A stretch of DNA of 64,000 nucleotides from Alphaproteobacteria bacterium (GTDB taxonomy: Bacteria; Pseudomonadota; Alphaproteobacteria; TMED109), in NCBI GenBank assembly GCA_022824395.1, contig JAJDZX010000124.1, positions 1 to 64,000 on the forward strand, read 5' to 3'. Made by a program: the position numbers and the translations under genes. Each line of letters opens with the position of its first letter. Position 1 is the first letter of the stretch. This document shows, piece by piece, positions 43,788-52,563 of this stretch. The notes beneath the pieces are model-generated. The model did no database searches. It saw nothing but the letters and a program-made list of their open reading frames with translations, and had not been told where the DNA came from.

Positions 43788-45403
43788 GCGGATGGCGCCA
43801 ACCGAGTGGCACCACGTGGTACTGCATCAGGCGGAATGGCTGTGCAGGGCGTAGCGGCTGGATCAACTACCGGTCACTGAGCGGTCTGCGTAACCGTGTC
43901 GGTGCGGGGGCGGATGAGTGGGTAGAAGCTTGTGTGGCTCATAGCTTTCGCGAGGTCCCGGCGGATCGATTTGCGCGTGTATTCCTGCAACGTGCACGCG
44001 GGGTAATCGGAATGGAAGTCGCCTACGGGGGGGAAGTGGGCAGGATTTCCCCTACCAGAATGCTTGCGGGCAACTTGCGCTTCCGGCGTGCGTTGGAGAG
44101 GCGCTTAGCGGAAACACCAGTTAGTATCGAGGACTTTTTTCGTGCTGGCCGCCTTCGAACATTCTCTGCCCGACAGTACCTCTTGTCCGACGATCCCAGT
44201 TGCGACCCGATGGAGCTCTATCGCGGCGCTCCGCTTGTCAGCCCGACGCGATCGCTTGACAAGGAGAGAACTGCAGATCTGGCTGACGGTATCGGACGCT
44301 GGATGCTTCACAATCAGGCGGCGGATGGTTCGCTGCCATACAAGTACTGGCCTAGCCGTGGCAGCCAATCACATGCGGACAATGCCATCCGACGCTTTCT
44401 GGGGTCATTGGCAATGTTCCGCCTCGCGGAATTGCGGAGGAGTTCGGCACTCCTCGAGGCAGCTAGCCGGAATCTGCAATACAACCTGGATCGGTACTTC
44501 CGGCCAACGATGGAAGGCTGCGGCGTGATTGTCGAGCGTACAGGCGCCAAATTAGGGGCTGCGGCGGTCGCCGGGCTCGCGATTCTGGCACACCCGGCAC
44601 GAGAGGAATTTTCCGAGCAGCTGGCGATGCTGTCCAAAGCCATCGAGTCGCTGGCGGATCCCGAACTGGGGTTCAGAACGTTCTTTTTTCCCCGTAGCCG
44701 GGATGGAGACAACTGGAACTTCTATTCCGGCGAGGCCTTGCTGTTTTGGGCGGAGTCGGTCCGGCAGGGACTGCCACACGCGCCGTCCGTAGGGCGCTGC
44801 ACAGCTGCTTTCCGGCGCTGCCGAGCGAGGCATCGGCAAAAACGAAACCCCGCATTTGTACCTTGGCACACGCAAGCCTGTGCGTCTTTGTATGCGACGA
44901 CGGGTCGGCAGGAATTCGCAGATTTCGCGTTCGAGATCAGCGACTGGCTCTTACCGATGCAGCAGTGGGACGATGCATTGCCCCCCGATCTTGCCGGCCG
45001 CTTCTACAACCCCCGTCGCCCTGATTTCGGTCCTCCCCATGCGGCGTCGACAGGAGCCTATATGGAGGGACTTGCCGATGCGTTTGCTCTGGCTCGGGCA
45101 ACTGGAAATCACGCTCACGCAACACGTTATGAGCGTGCCCTGGCACGAGGGCTACGATCGCTCCGACAATTGCAATTCCGGGGCGATCAAGACACGTTTT
45201 ACATATTCCGAAAGCAGCGAGTGCTCGGTGCCCTAAGAACTGAGGTTTATGACAACTCCATCAGGGTCGACTCGGCAGCACATGCCCTGCTCGCTGCCGT
45301 AAAGATCCTGCAGCCGCTCAATTTTCCGCCGCGTCAGCCTGCAAGCATTAGGGACTTGTATACGAAAGCGCCATCAAGTCAGGCGGCTTCCGATACCGGT
45401 TGA
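43784..45403 (+). CDS. Unrecognised alpha/alpha-toroid-like protein
   Basis: 539 aa from TTG 43784, which overlaps the LuxR stop and follows GGAG at 5 nt. The first 160 residues are not recognised. From about 170 on, repeated helical segments with W-G/N patterns (MLHNQAADGSLPYKYWPSRG, DNAIRRFLGSLAMFRLAEL, FYSGEALLFWAE, PWHTQACASLYATTGR) resemble alpha/alpha-toroid folds of glycoside hydrolases, epimerases or terpene-cyclase-like proteins. No signal peptide is obvious. Position after the surface-protein genes suggests a role in their modification or glycan chemistry, but this is inference. Confidence 0.62.
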   Translation: MSGWRQPSGTTWYCIRRNGCAGRSGWINYRSLSGLRNRVGAGADEWVEACVAHSFREVPADRFARVFLQRARGVIGMEVAYGGEVGRISPTRMLAGNLRFRRALERRLAETPVSIEDFFRAGRLRTFSARQYLLSDDPSCDPMELYRGAPLVSPTRSLDKERTADLADGIGRWMLHNQAADGSLPYKYWPSRGSQSHADNAIRRFLGSLAMFRLAELRRSSALLEAASRNLQYNLDRYFRPTMEGCGVIVERTGAKLGAAAVAGLAILAHPAREEFSEQLAMLSKAIESLADPELGFRTFFFPRSRDGDNWNFYSGEALLFWAESVRQGLPHAPSVGRCTAAFRRCRARHRQKRNPAFVPWHTQACASLYATTGRQEFADFAFEISDWLLPMQQWDDALPPDLAGRFYNPRRPDFGPPHAASTGAYMEGLADAFALARATGNHAHATRYERALARGLRSLRQLQFRGDQDTFYIFRKQRVLGALRTEVYDNSIRVDSAAHALLAAVKILQPLNFPPRQPASIRDLYTKAPSSQAASDTG

Positions 45404-45509
45404 CCAGTCTGTGGAGTGGCCAGCGCCAATGTTCCTCGAATGAGGCAGATCCCGGCACAACCAAGAAGGAATACGCGAAGATCAGGAATTGAATGCGGGA
45501 TACCCGGAA

Positions 45510-45614
45510 GCACGCTGTCGAGGCCACTGGCGCCACATGGAGGACCCGTTCGGCGCCATCGAACCCCACGAATGCCGACACTACATCCTTAACTCCGGGA
45601 ACGATTCCATGTAA
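45510..45614 (+). pseudogene. IS630-family transposase C-terminal remnant
   Basis: The frame ending at TAA 45612-45614 reads WRHMEDPFGAIEPHECRHYI and then LNSGNDSM, which matches the W-x-R-I-G...P-x-E-C-x-N-Y...A-G-Y end of IS630 transposases. Only the tail is present and the preceding sequence is in another frame, so it is a dead fragment. Confidence 0.45.
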
Positions 45615-45626
45615 GGCACATGCGGT

Positions 45627-46049
45627 CTAAGTGGCGATCCTTAGGCCTTCTCGTTCAGCTGCCAATGCCAAGCGAGCGTCCAGACACGCGAACGTGAGCG
45701 GCCCTGCAAGCTGCTCTTGAACCAGCAGCGCGGTGCCGAGTTGACCGGCGTCAGCAGCTCGGAGTGGGTGCCTTGCGAGCAGTGCATTGGCACGGGTTCG
45801 TGCAGCAAGCACCTCGGTGATCTCGTCCCAACTGTCGGCGAACCGGTCAAATCGCCCAAGCGTTTCCCTGCGCTGCGTCCGGGATAGCACTCCGTCACGG
45901 GTCCGGCGCTCGATGGCGCTTGTGATTTCGGTCCGAGTCCATGCCCAGGTGACAATGTGATCGTCTTCCGACAGCCATGCGCGGACCGTTTCGGTGTTGG
46001 GCTCAGCGACAACCAAGGGCACCAATGCGGAGGCGTCCCAGTACCTCAC
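45627..46049 (-). CDS. vapC: PIN-domain toxin (VapC-like), second copy type
   Basis: 140 aa PIN ribonuclease: WDASALVPL, TRTEITSAIERR, PLRAADAGQLGTAL, CLDARLALAAEREG. Acidic site residues retained. Antitoxin upstream overlaps its start by 4 nt. It resembles the 25.5-kb toxin in layout, but the sequence is clearly different. Confidence 0.88.
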   Translation of the reverse strand: MRYWDASALVPLVVAEPNTETVRAWLSEDDHIVTWAWTRTEITSAIERRTRDGVLSRTQRRETLGRFDRFADSWDEITEVLAARTRANALLARHPLRAADAGQLGTALLVQEQLAGPLTFACLDARLALAAEREGLRIAT

Positions 46050-46327
46050 AGCCGGTCAGTCCGATCCTCGGCCAAGGCTTCGGACAGGCTTACCGGCAAC
46101 TTCAACGGCGGCTGGTCCAGCACGGTGGCGGCGCTGCCGTTGCCCGGCCGCATCAGGCCAGCAGCGATCAGCCGGCTGCGAATCCCGTCGTCGTCGATTT
46201 CTGCGGGGGGGACCAGCCTCGCGACGGGGGTTCCGCACTCCAGCACCTGAATCTCGCCCCCACGGCGAACCTCCCGGAGATGGCGGGAAAGATTCGCCTT
46301 CAGGTCTGAGATGGATACGGCCGTCAT
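46046..46327 (-). CDS. Phd/YefM-type antitoxin, second pair
   Basis: 93 aa from ATG 46327 (MTAVSISDLKANLSRHLREV). Phd-like DNA-binding N-terminus followed by a toxin-wrapping tail. Pairs with the adjacent PIN toxin. Lies at the right end of the accessory region. Confidence 0.85.
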   Translation of the reverse strand: MTAVSISDLKANLSRHLREVRRGGEIQVLECGTPVARLVPPAEIDDDGIRSRLIAAGLMRPGNGSAATVLDQPPLKLPVSLSEALAEDRTDRL

Positions 46328-46633
46328 GATGACTATTTTGGTCTCTTGCACAGGACTAACCAAGTCATAAAGGAACTTTGGCAGACACAAAGGGGGCCGC
46401 CAAAATCCAAAAGTGAAGGAGACCCCTGCGTTGCGGCGGTTTCGGGGGCACGTTCCCTGCAGGCCTCGGCGGCGTGCTCCGGCCGCGCGCTACCTGGTGC
46501 GCCCGGGGCGAATGCTCTCCGCGCCTGCCCCTTGCGTGCGTCCTCGACGCGTCGTGGCGATGTCGGGTTCAGGGACTGCCCGCGTCCAGGTCGATGTCCA
46601 TCGCCGCGAGGGCAGGAACCTTGCCGGGCGGCC
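46328..46633. other. Intergenic stretch, right edge of accessory region
   Basis: Contains the antitoxin promoter (AT-rich near 46328-46380). The rest is GC-rich with no coding frame I recognise. A direct repeat of the tRNA-Phe 3' end, which would mark an attR, was looked for and not found. Confidence 0.4.
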
Positions 46634-47956
46634 CTATTGCCCGACCGGGAGGGGGCGGGTTCCAAGGGGCACCGCGCTTGATTTCAGATGGAGATCGCGT
46701 TGCGGGAACGGAATTTCGATCCCATGTGCATGGAAGCCGTCCCATACCCCGAGCAGCACTTGGTCAATGACATTGGCGCGCCCTCGTTGCGGGTCGTCAA
46801 TCCAGATTCGGAGCTCGAGGTTGACCGAGCTGTCGCCGAAACCCGTGACGAGGCACCGCGGCTCCGGATTGACCAGCACACGCTCCACGTCTTGCGCTGC
46901 CCGGAGGCATATTTCGATGGCGCGGCGCAGATCGGACCGGTAGGAGACCCCGATCGGAACCTTGAGGCGCACGACCTGATCGCTGTGCGACCAGTTCTCC
47001 ACCCGTTGCGTTATGAGTTCCTCGTTCGGGATCAGGTGCTCGGTGCCGTCGCGGGTCCGCACCGAGACATACCGGGCTCCGAGCGATACCACCCAGCCGT
47101 AGGTCCCGTTCACGGCGATGACGTCGTTCGGCTTAATGGATTTGTCCATCAGCAGCAGCATCCCGCTCACGAGATTGGCAATGACCTTTTGCAGGCCGAC
47201 CCCGACCCCCAGACCGAGCGCACCGCCAAAGACCGCGAGCGCCGTCAGGTCGATCCCCAGGCCGTTGATAACCAGGAGAATTGCGACCGCGACGAGTACG
47301 ATCTTGACCAGCTTTGCGGTGAGCACCCGCACCGATGGGCTCAAGCTCTCCGTCCGCTCTATGCGCCGCTCCAGCAAGTTGGAGACGAATACGGTCGCCC
47401 ACAGCAGCGCGGCCAGCGCCAACACTCCTTGCACCACCGTCAGCAGCGAAATCCGCACATCGCCGACGTGCAGGGCCAAACCGTCAAGCAATCCGATCGT
47501 GGCGTCGAACAGCCCGAGGGCGACGAGCGCAGCCATCCCCCAGACGAACCAGGCGACGAAGCTGGCTACGACCTCGTTTCGGATTGCTCTCGACGCCATT
47601 CGGATGACGATCCAGGCGGTGAGCAGGCTGGCCACGGTTCGTACGATCTGATGGCCGAACAGGTCCGTCTGGGCGCTTGCCTCGGCGGCAAGCCAGAGCA
47701 GCAGCACGATCGCCGCAGGCGGGACCAGGTCGGCGAGGCGGGACGCGACGCTCCGGAGATCTGGACGCCACGACCGGCGTTGCAAGGCGCTCAGCGTCAG
47801 TGCCCGTCCGCGAGAACCCACCCAGCGCCCGACCAGCAGCGCCAGCGCGACCAGGCCAAGCTGGATCGCGTTGTCGAGCGACAGCACGTGGCTGGCGAAC
47901 CAGGCTTCTAGGGTCTGCAGGTATTCCCCGAGAGGGATTGCTCGAATCGATTCCAT
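46634..47956 (-). CDS. MscS family mechanosensitive channel
   Basis: 440 aa from ATG 47956 (an in-frame GTG/ATG up to 48055 exists). Five or so N-terminal membrane helices, then the MscS pore helix and beta domain: LTALAVFGGALGLGVGVGLQ, KSIKPNDVIAVNGTYGWV, LIPNEELITQRVENWS. Releases solutes on hypo-osmotic shock. Monocistronic. Confidence 0.9.
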   Translation of the reverse strand: MESIRAIPLGEYLQTLEAWFASHVLSLDNAIQLGLVALALLVGRWVGSRGRALTLSALQRRSWRPDLRSVASRLADLVPPAAIVLLLWLAAEASAQTDLFGHQIVRTVASLLTAWIVIRMASRAIRNEVVASFVAWFVWGMAALVALGLFDATIGLLDGLALHVGDVRISLLTVVQGVLALAALLWATVFVSNLLERRIERTESLSPSVRVLTAKLVKIVLVAVAILLVINGLGIDLTALAVFGGALGLGVGVGLQKVIANLVSGMLLLMDKSIKPNDVIAVNGTYGWVVSLGARYVSVRTRDGTEHLIPNEELITQRVENWSHSDQVVRLKVPIGVSYRSDLRRAIEICLRAAQDVERVLVNPEPRCLVTGFGDSSVNLELRIWIDDPQRGRANVIDQVLLGVWDGFHAHGIEIPFPQRDLHLKSSAVPLGTRPLPVGQ

Positions 47957-48350
47957 GTCGGGTCGATCGCCCAGGCTGCCTCGCGTGATCATAGTCCGCG
48001 CATCCCGGTCCCGGGCAGGAAACGCCGCTGCTGCGCGGGTACTGCTATTCGGCACTGGTCCGGGGCGGGCGGTGGGCAGCTGTCGGGTTCGACGCCTGCC
48101 GGGCGCATTGCGTCAGGCGGACAGGAAATGGGCCCCGCCCATGCGCAGTCCTGCCGAGGGAACTGACGCATCGGTCGGGTGGGGTGCCCCCACGCACTGT
48201 TGCCTCGTGGAGAGTGGTGCCGCGTCGATATGGCGGACGGTTCCGGCGGTGGTCCTTGCCGCCCCATTCGCGGCGGCCGCTCCGCCGGATAAGGTGGGGC
48301 CCCCGCCGGCGGGTCTCCGACCGACGTTCGAACATCAGGAGCAAAGAACC
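47957..48350. other. Divergent promoter region
   Basis: 394 nt between divergent mscS and the 2-keto-3-deoxyarabonate dehydratase-like gene. No gene, RNA or strong palindrome seen. Confidence 0.4.
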
Positions 48351-49265
48351 ATGGCGAGACCCTATCGCGGCGTATGGCCGGTCGTGCCGACCATCTTCAC
48401 CGAGACTGGCGACCTCGACCTCGAGGGGCAGCGGCGGGTGATCGACTGCATGGTGGACCAGGGATCGGACGGGCTCTGCATCCTCGCCAACTATTCCGAG
48501 CAGTTCCTGCTGTCCGACGAGGAACGCGAGCTTCTCGCCCGCGTTTGCATTGAGCACGCAGCGGGCCGCATCCCGGTCATCGTGGCCGCTTCGCACTACT
48601 CGACCAGGATCGTCTCGGAGCGCTGCCGGAAGGCCGCGGAGCTCGGGGCGTCCATGATGATGCTGATGCCGCCCTACCACGGGGCGGGACTCAAGGGCAC
48701 CGAAGATCAGACGCGCGGGCAATTCGCCCGGGCCGCTGAGGCCGGCCTGCCGATCATGGTGCAGGACGCGCCGCTCTCCGGCGTGGAACTCAGCGTGCCG
48801 TTTCTGGTCCGCCTCGCCAATGAGATCAGGGAGGTGGCGTACTTCAAGATTGAGACGGCGCAGGCGGCGGCGAAGCTTCGTGCTCTGATTCGGACCGGCG
48901 GCGAGGCGATCGAGGGTCCGTTCGACGGTGAGGAGGCAATCACCTTGCTGGCCGACCTCGATGCGGGCGCGACCGGCACGATGCCCAGTGCGCTCGTTCC
49001 GGACCTCCTCCGACCGATCGTGGAGGCACACCGCGACGACCGGCGGGAGGAAGCCGCCGCGGCATATGCCCGCGTGCTGCCGCTCATCAATTTCGAAAAC
49101 CGCCAGTGCGGCCTGCGGGCGTGCAAGGCGGTCATGCAGGCGGGCGGAGTCATCCGTTCGGACCATGTGCGCGCCCCGCTCGCCCCGCTTCCGCCCGAGG
49201 TCCGGGCGGGACTGATGGAGCTTGTTGCTCCGCTCGATCCGGTCGCGCTCCGCTGGGGCCGTTGA
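48351..49265 (+). CDS. L-2-keto-3-deoxyarabonate dehydratase homologue (DapA family)
   Basis: 304 aa TIM-barrel aldolase/dehydratase. N-terminus ARPYRGVWPVVPTIFTETG and SDGLCILANYSEQFLLSDEE match the Azospirillum brasilense L-KDA dehydratase type. The Schiff-base Lys lies in VAYFKIE. IMVQDAPLSG replaces the YNxP motif of true DapA. It would convert 2-keto-3-deoxy-L-arabonate to 2-oxoglutarate semialdehyde. Other arabonate pathway genes are not adjacent. Confidence 0.82.
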   Translation: MARPYRGVWPVVPTIFTETGDLDLEGQRRVIDCMVDQGSDGLCILANYSEQFLLSDEERELLARVCIEHAAGRIPVIVAASHYSTRIVSERCRKAAELGASMMMLMPPYHGAGLKGTEDQTRGQFARAAEAGLPIMVQDAPLSGVELSVPFLVRLANEIREVAYFKIETAQAAAKLRALIRTGGEAIEGPFDGEEAITLLADLDAGATGTMPSALVPDLLRPIVEAHRDDRREEAAAAYARVLPLINFENRQCGLRACKAVMQAGGVIRSDHVRAPLAPLPPEVRAGLMELVAPLDPVALRWGR

Positions 49266-49637
49266 GGCGTCGGTTGGCCGGCCGCACGGGCCCGAGGTTG
49301 CCAGGTCCCCGTTTGGCCATCGTCTCCGCGGATCCCGGCCTGGCGAAGCGAGTTGTCCGGCAGGCTGCTGGATGAGGACGCGGAACGGCTCGGCCGGCGG
49401 CGTGCTGGGCATCGCCATCGGGCAGCGGCGCTGCGGTCTGCGTTGGTTGGCCACACCGTCGCGGGCTGGAGGGCATACCCTCCCCACGGGCGGTTTCCGG
49501 GGTAGAGTCGCGGCGGAGGCATCTGTGTCGATGGGCCATCTCATTCCGACGGCGTCCGACCGTGAAACCGCACAGGCACGCTCCGGTGGAGCGGGATTCG
49601 GGCCCGCGCACTGCGATGCCGTGCCCTGGCCCGGGCC
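49266..49637. other. Intergenic, no feature recognised
   Basis: 372 nt between the dehydratase and the acyl-CoA-dehydrogenase-like gene. No open frame with coding character and no structured RNA seen. Confidence 0.4.
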
Positions 49638-50855
49638 GTGACGTCGCGCCCGGAACTCGCCCTGGCGCCAGCCTCTGCGGCGTGCCCGGACTCAACCGCC
49701 CGGCCGCATCTCGTCCGGTCCCGCTCGGCCGCTGCCGTGATCGCAGCAGCCGCAACGCGTATCGAGCAGGAAGGCCGGCTCCCGGCGCCGGTGCTGACGG
49801 CGATGCACGATGCGGCGTTGTTTCGGCTGAGCCTCCCTGCCTGGCTGGGTGGCGCCGAGTTGCCGCTCGCCGAGCTAGCCGAGATTTCTGAGATGATTGC
49901 CGGGGCGGATGCCAGTGCCGGATGGTGTCTGGGGCAGGCGCTCGGATGCGCCACCGCGGCCGCGTATCTCGATGGGCGGGCCGCCGAGGAGATGTTCCGG
50001 CCGTGCGATGCAGTGCTGGCCTGGGGCGCCGGAGCAGTCGGGACGGCGGTGCCGACCGACGGCGGATATCGCGTCAGCGGCACATGGCGCTTCGCCAGCG
50101 GCAGCGACCACGCGACCTGGCTAGGCGGCCACTGCACGGTCAAGGAGCGGGACGGGACCTCCCGTACTGACGCGACCGGGCGGCCGGTCACCCGCACGGC
50201 GCTGTTTCCGAGGAGCGCTGCCGAGGTCCACGACGATTGGCATGTGGTGGGACTTCGCGGGACACGGAGCGAGGGGTACACCGTGGATGACCTCTTCGTC
50301 GAGGACGCCTTTACGCTGAACCGGGATTCGGCGGCCGACCGTCGGAGCGATGCCACGCTCTTTCGGTTCCCGGTGCTCCACGTGTACGCGTCCGTGTTCG
50401 CGGGTGTCGCGGTCGGCAATGCCCGGGCCGCCCTCGACCGGCTGGTCGAGCTGGCGCAAACGAAGACCGCGCGCGGCGCCCCGACGGCGATGCGCGACAG
50501 CGCGGTCGTGCATTCACGCCTTGCCGAGCTCGAAGCCCGCCTCGGCGCCGCCCGCGCCTTCCGCGCCCAGGTGCTTGACGAGGTCTGGCGGCAGGTCGAG
50601 ACGTCGGGCGAAGTTACGCCGGCCGAGCGGGCGCCGCTTAGGCTGGCGACGACGCACGCGATTCACGAGGCCACACGGGTGGCGGAACAGGCCTACCGAA
50701 TGGCGGGCGCGACGGCGGTGTTCACCGACCGGCCGTTCGAGCAGCGTCTTCGCGACGCCTACGCGATTTCACAGCAGGTCCAGGGGCGTCACGAGAACTA
50801 CGAGCTGGTGGGCCGGCACCTCGTCGGTTTGCCCGTCGATTCCATCTTCTTCTGA
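49638..50855 (+). CDS. Acyl-CoA dehydrogenase-fold flavoprotein
   Basis: 405 aa, GTG start. The acyl-CoA dehydrogenase-fold three-domain layout is visible: N-terminal helices, beta domain (RVSGTWRFASGSDHATW) and C-terminal helical domain ending YELVGRHLVGLP. The motif set resembles flavin-dependent monooxygenases (HsaA/DszC/HpaB-like) more than true acyl-CoA dehydrogenases. It would use reduced flavin from a partner reductase; one is encoded at 59.2 kb but not linked. 16 nt upstream of formate dehydrogenase beta. Confidence 0.75.
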   Translation: MTSRPELALAPASAACPDSTARPHLVRSRSAAAVIAAAATRIEQEGRLPAPVLTAMHDAALFRLSLPAWLGGAELPLAELAEISEMIAGADASAGWCLGQALGCATAAAYLDGRAAEEMFRPCDAVLAWGAGAVGTAVPTDGGYRVSGTWRFASGSDHATWLGGHCTVKERDGTSRTDATGRPVTRTALFPRSAAEVHDDWHVVGLRGTRSEGYTVDDLFVEDAFTLNRDSAADRRSDATLFRFPVLHVYASVFAGVAVGNARAALDRLVELAQTKTARGAPTAMRDSAVVHSRLAELEARLGAARAFRAQVLDEVWRQVETSGEVTPAERAPLRLATTHAIHEATRVAEQAYRMAGATAVFTDRPFEQRLRDAYAISQQVQGRHENYELVGRHLVGLPVDSIFF

Positions 50856-50871
50856 GCGGCGACGGGCACGG

Positions 50872-52563
50872 ATGGTCAGACGTCACCCTGGGGCCGGCGG
50901 CCGGCGAGGGCGTTTCCGGCCCAAGGGGCGCGCCGTTGAACCGAAGGCCCTGGCCGAAGTGCGGGCCGTTCTCGGAGACCGGCCCCGGCGCCGGGACCTG
51001 CTGATTGAGCACCTCCACCTGTTGCAGGACCGCTACCGGGGGCTGGCGCCCTCCCATCTTGCCGCCCTGGCCGACGAGATGCGTCTGTCGATGGCCGAGG
51101 TTTATGAGACCGCCACCTTTTACGCGCACTTCGATCTCCTGGACGAGGGTGAGCGGCCGGCTGAGACGACGGTGCGCGTGTGCGATGGCCTCTCCTGCGA
51201 GCTTGCCGGGGCGCTCGAACTGAATTCTGCGCTGCGGGCGGCGGCGGACGCCAGCGTGCGCGTGGTTCGCGCTCCCTGCATGGGGCGTTGCGATCGTGCA
51301 CCGGTGGCCGAGGTCGGGCACCGGCATGTGGATCGCGCAAGCGCCGATGCGGTGCTCGCGACGGTGCAGGGTGGGGAGCGGAGCCCCTGCGTGCCAGCTT
51401 ACCGAGGTTTGACCGCCTACGTTGATGACGACGACGGCTATCGGGTCCTGAACGCCTGTCTTGGCGGCATGCGTCCGTTCGAATCGGTGGTGGAAGCGCT
51501 GGACGAAGCAGGCCTTAAGGGACTGGGCGGCGCCGGTTTTCCTACCGGCCGCAAGTGGCGGATCGTGCGCGGCCATCCCGGCCCGCGCCTGCTGGCGGTC
51601 AACGCCGACGAGGGTGAACCCGGGACCTTCAAGGACCGGCACTTTCTGGTGACGGATCCGCATCGATTTCTCGAGGGTGTTCTCATCGCCGCTTGGGCGG
51701 TCGAGGCGGAAACGTCCTACATATATCTCCGAGACGAATACCCGGACGTGCGGGAACTGCTGCTGAAGGAAATTGACCTCATCGAGGCGCGCGGGCTGAC
51801 GCCGCACACGCGCTTGGAGCTGCGTCGGGGTGCCGGTGCCTACATCTGCGGCGAAGAATCCTCCATGATCGAATCGCTCGAGGGCAAGCGCGGACTACCG
51901 CGCCACCGCCCCCCGTACGTGGCCGAAACGGGCCTGTTCGGCCGGCCGACGCTGGTGCAGAACGTGGAAACCCTGTTCTGGGTGCGGGACATCCTGGAAA
52001 AGGGGCCGTCGTGGTTCGCCAACTACGGGGGCAGCGCCGGCCGCGGGCTGCGGAGCTACAGCGTCTCCGGCCGGGTGCGGAACCCCGGCGTGAAGGTGGC
52101 CCCGGCCGGGATCACGGTGCGCGAGCTGATCGACGGACATTGCGGGGGCATGGCCGAGGGTCACGCTTTCCGGGCCTATCTGCCCGGCGGGGCATCGGGC
52201 GGCATCCTGCCGGCGAGCCTGGCCGAACTGCCGCTCGACTTCGGGGAGCTCGAGGCCCACGACTGCTTCGTGGGATCACACGCGGTCGTGGTACTGTCCG
52301 ATCAAGACGACATGCGTGCGGTCGCCCTGAACCTGATGCGCTTCTTCGAAGACGAGAGCTGCGGGCAGTGCACGCCGTGCCGGGTCGGCACCGAGAAGGC
52401 GGTGAAGCTCATGGAACGGGAACGCTGGGACGAGCCGCTGCTGCGGGAGCTCGCCGAAGCGATGGCCGACGCGTCCATCTGCGGGCTGGGGCAGGCCGCT
52501 GCCAATCCGCTGACGTCGGTGCTCCGGCATTTCCGCGAGGACGTGGAACTGGGCGATGGGTGA
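50872..52563 (+). CDS. fdsB: NAD-dependent formate dehydrogenase beta subunit, NuoE-NuoF fusion
   Basis: 563 aa. Residues about 25-165 are NuoE/FdsG-like with [2Fe-2S] Cys in CDGLSC and CMGRC. The rest is NuoF/FdsB-like: GLKGLGGAGFPTGRKW (NADH), NADEGEPGTFKDR (FMN), and [4Fe-4S] ligands in ESCGQCTPCR and later SICGLG. Passes electrons from formate to NAD+. A fused two-subunit enzyme matches Fdh1 of Methylorubrum extorquens rather than the three-part FdsGBA. Overlaps the alpha gene by 8 nt. Confidence 0.92.
   Translation: MVRRHPGAGGRRGRFRPKGRAVEPKALAEVRAVLGDRPRRRDLLIEHLHLLQDRYRGLAPSHLAALADEMRLSMAEVYETATFYAHFDLLDEGERPAETTVRVCDGLSCELAGALELNSALRAAADASVRVVRAPCMGRCDRAPVAEVGHRHVDRASADAVLATVQGGERSPCVPAYRGLTAYVDDDDGYRVLNACLGGMRPFESVVEALDEAGLKGLGGAGFPTGRKWRIVRGHPGPRLLAVNADEGEPGTFKDRHFLVTDPHRFLEGVLIAAWAVEAETSYIYLRDEYPDVRELLLKEIDLIEARGLTPHTRLELRRGAGAYICGEESSMIESLEGKRGLPRHRPPYVAETGLFGRPTLVQNVETLFWVRDILEKGPSWFANYGGSAGRGLRSYSVSGRVRNPGVKVAPAGITVRELIDGHCGGMAEGHAFRAYLPGGASGGILPASLAELPLDFGELEAHDCFVGSHAVVVLSDQDDMRAVALNLMRFFEDESCGQCTPCRVGTEKAVKLMERERWDEPLLRELAEAMADASICGLGQAAANPLTSVLRHFREDVELGDG

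Noticed and set aside
46328-46633. attR copy of the tRNA-Phe 3' end
   Set aside because: Looked for the T-loop/acceptor sequence of tRNA-Phe and did not find it, so island boundaries remain inferred.
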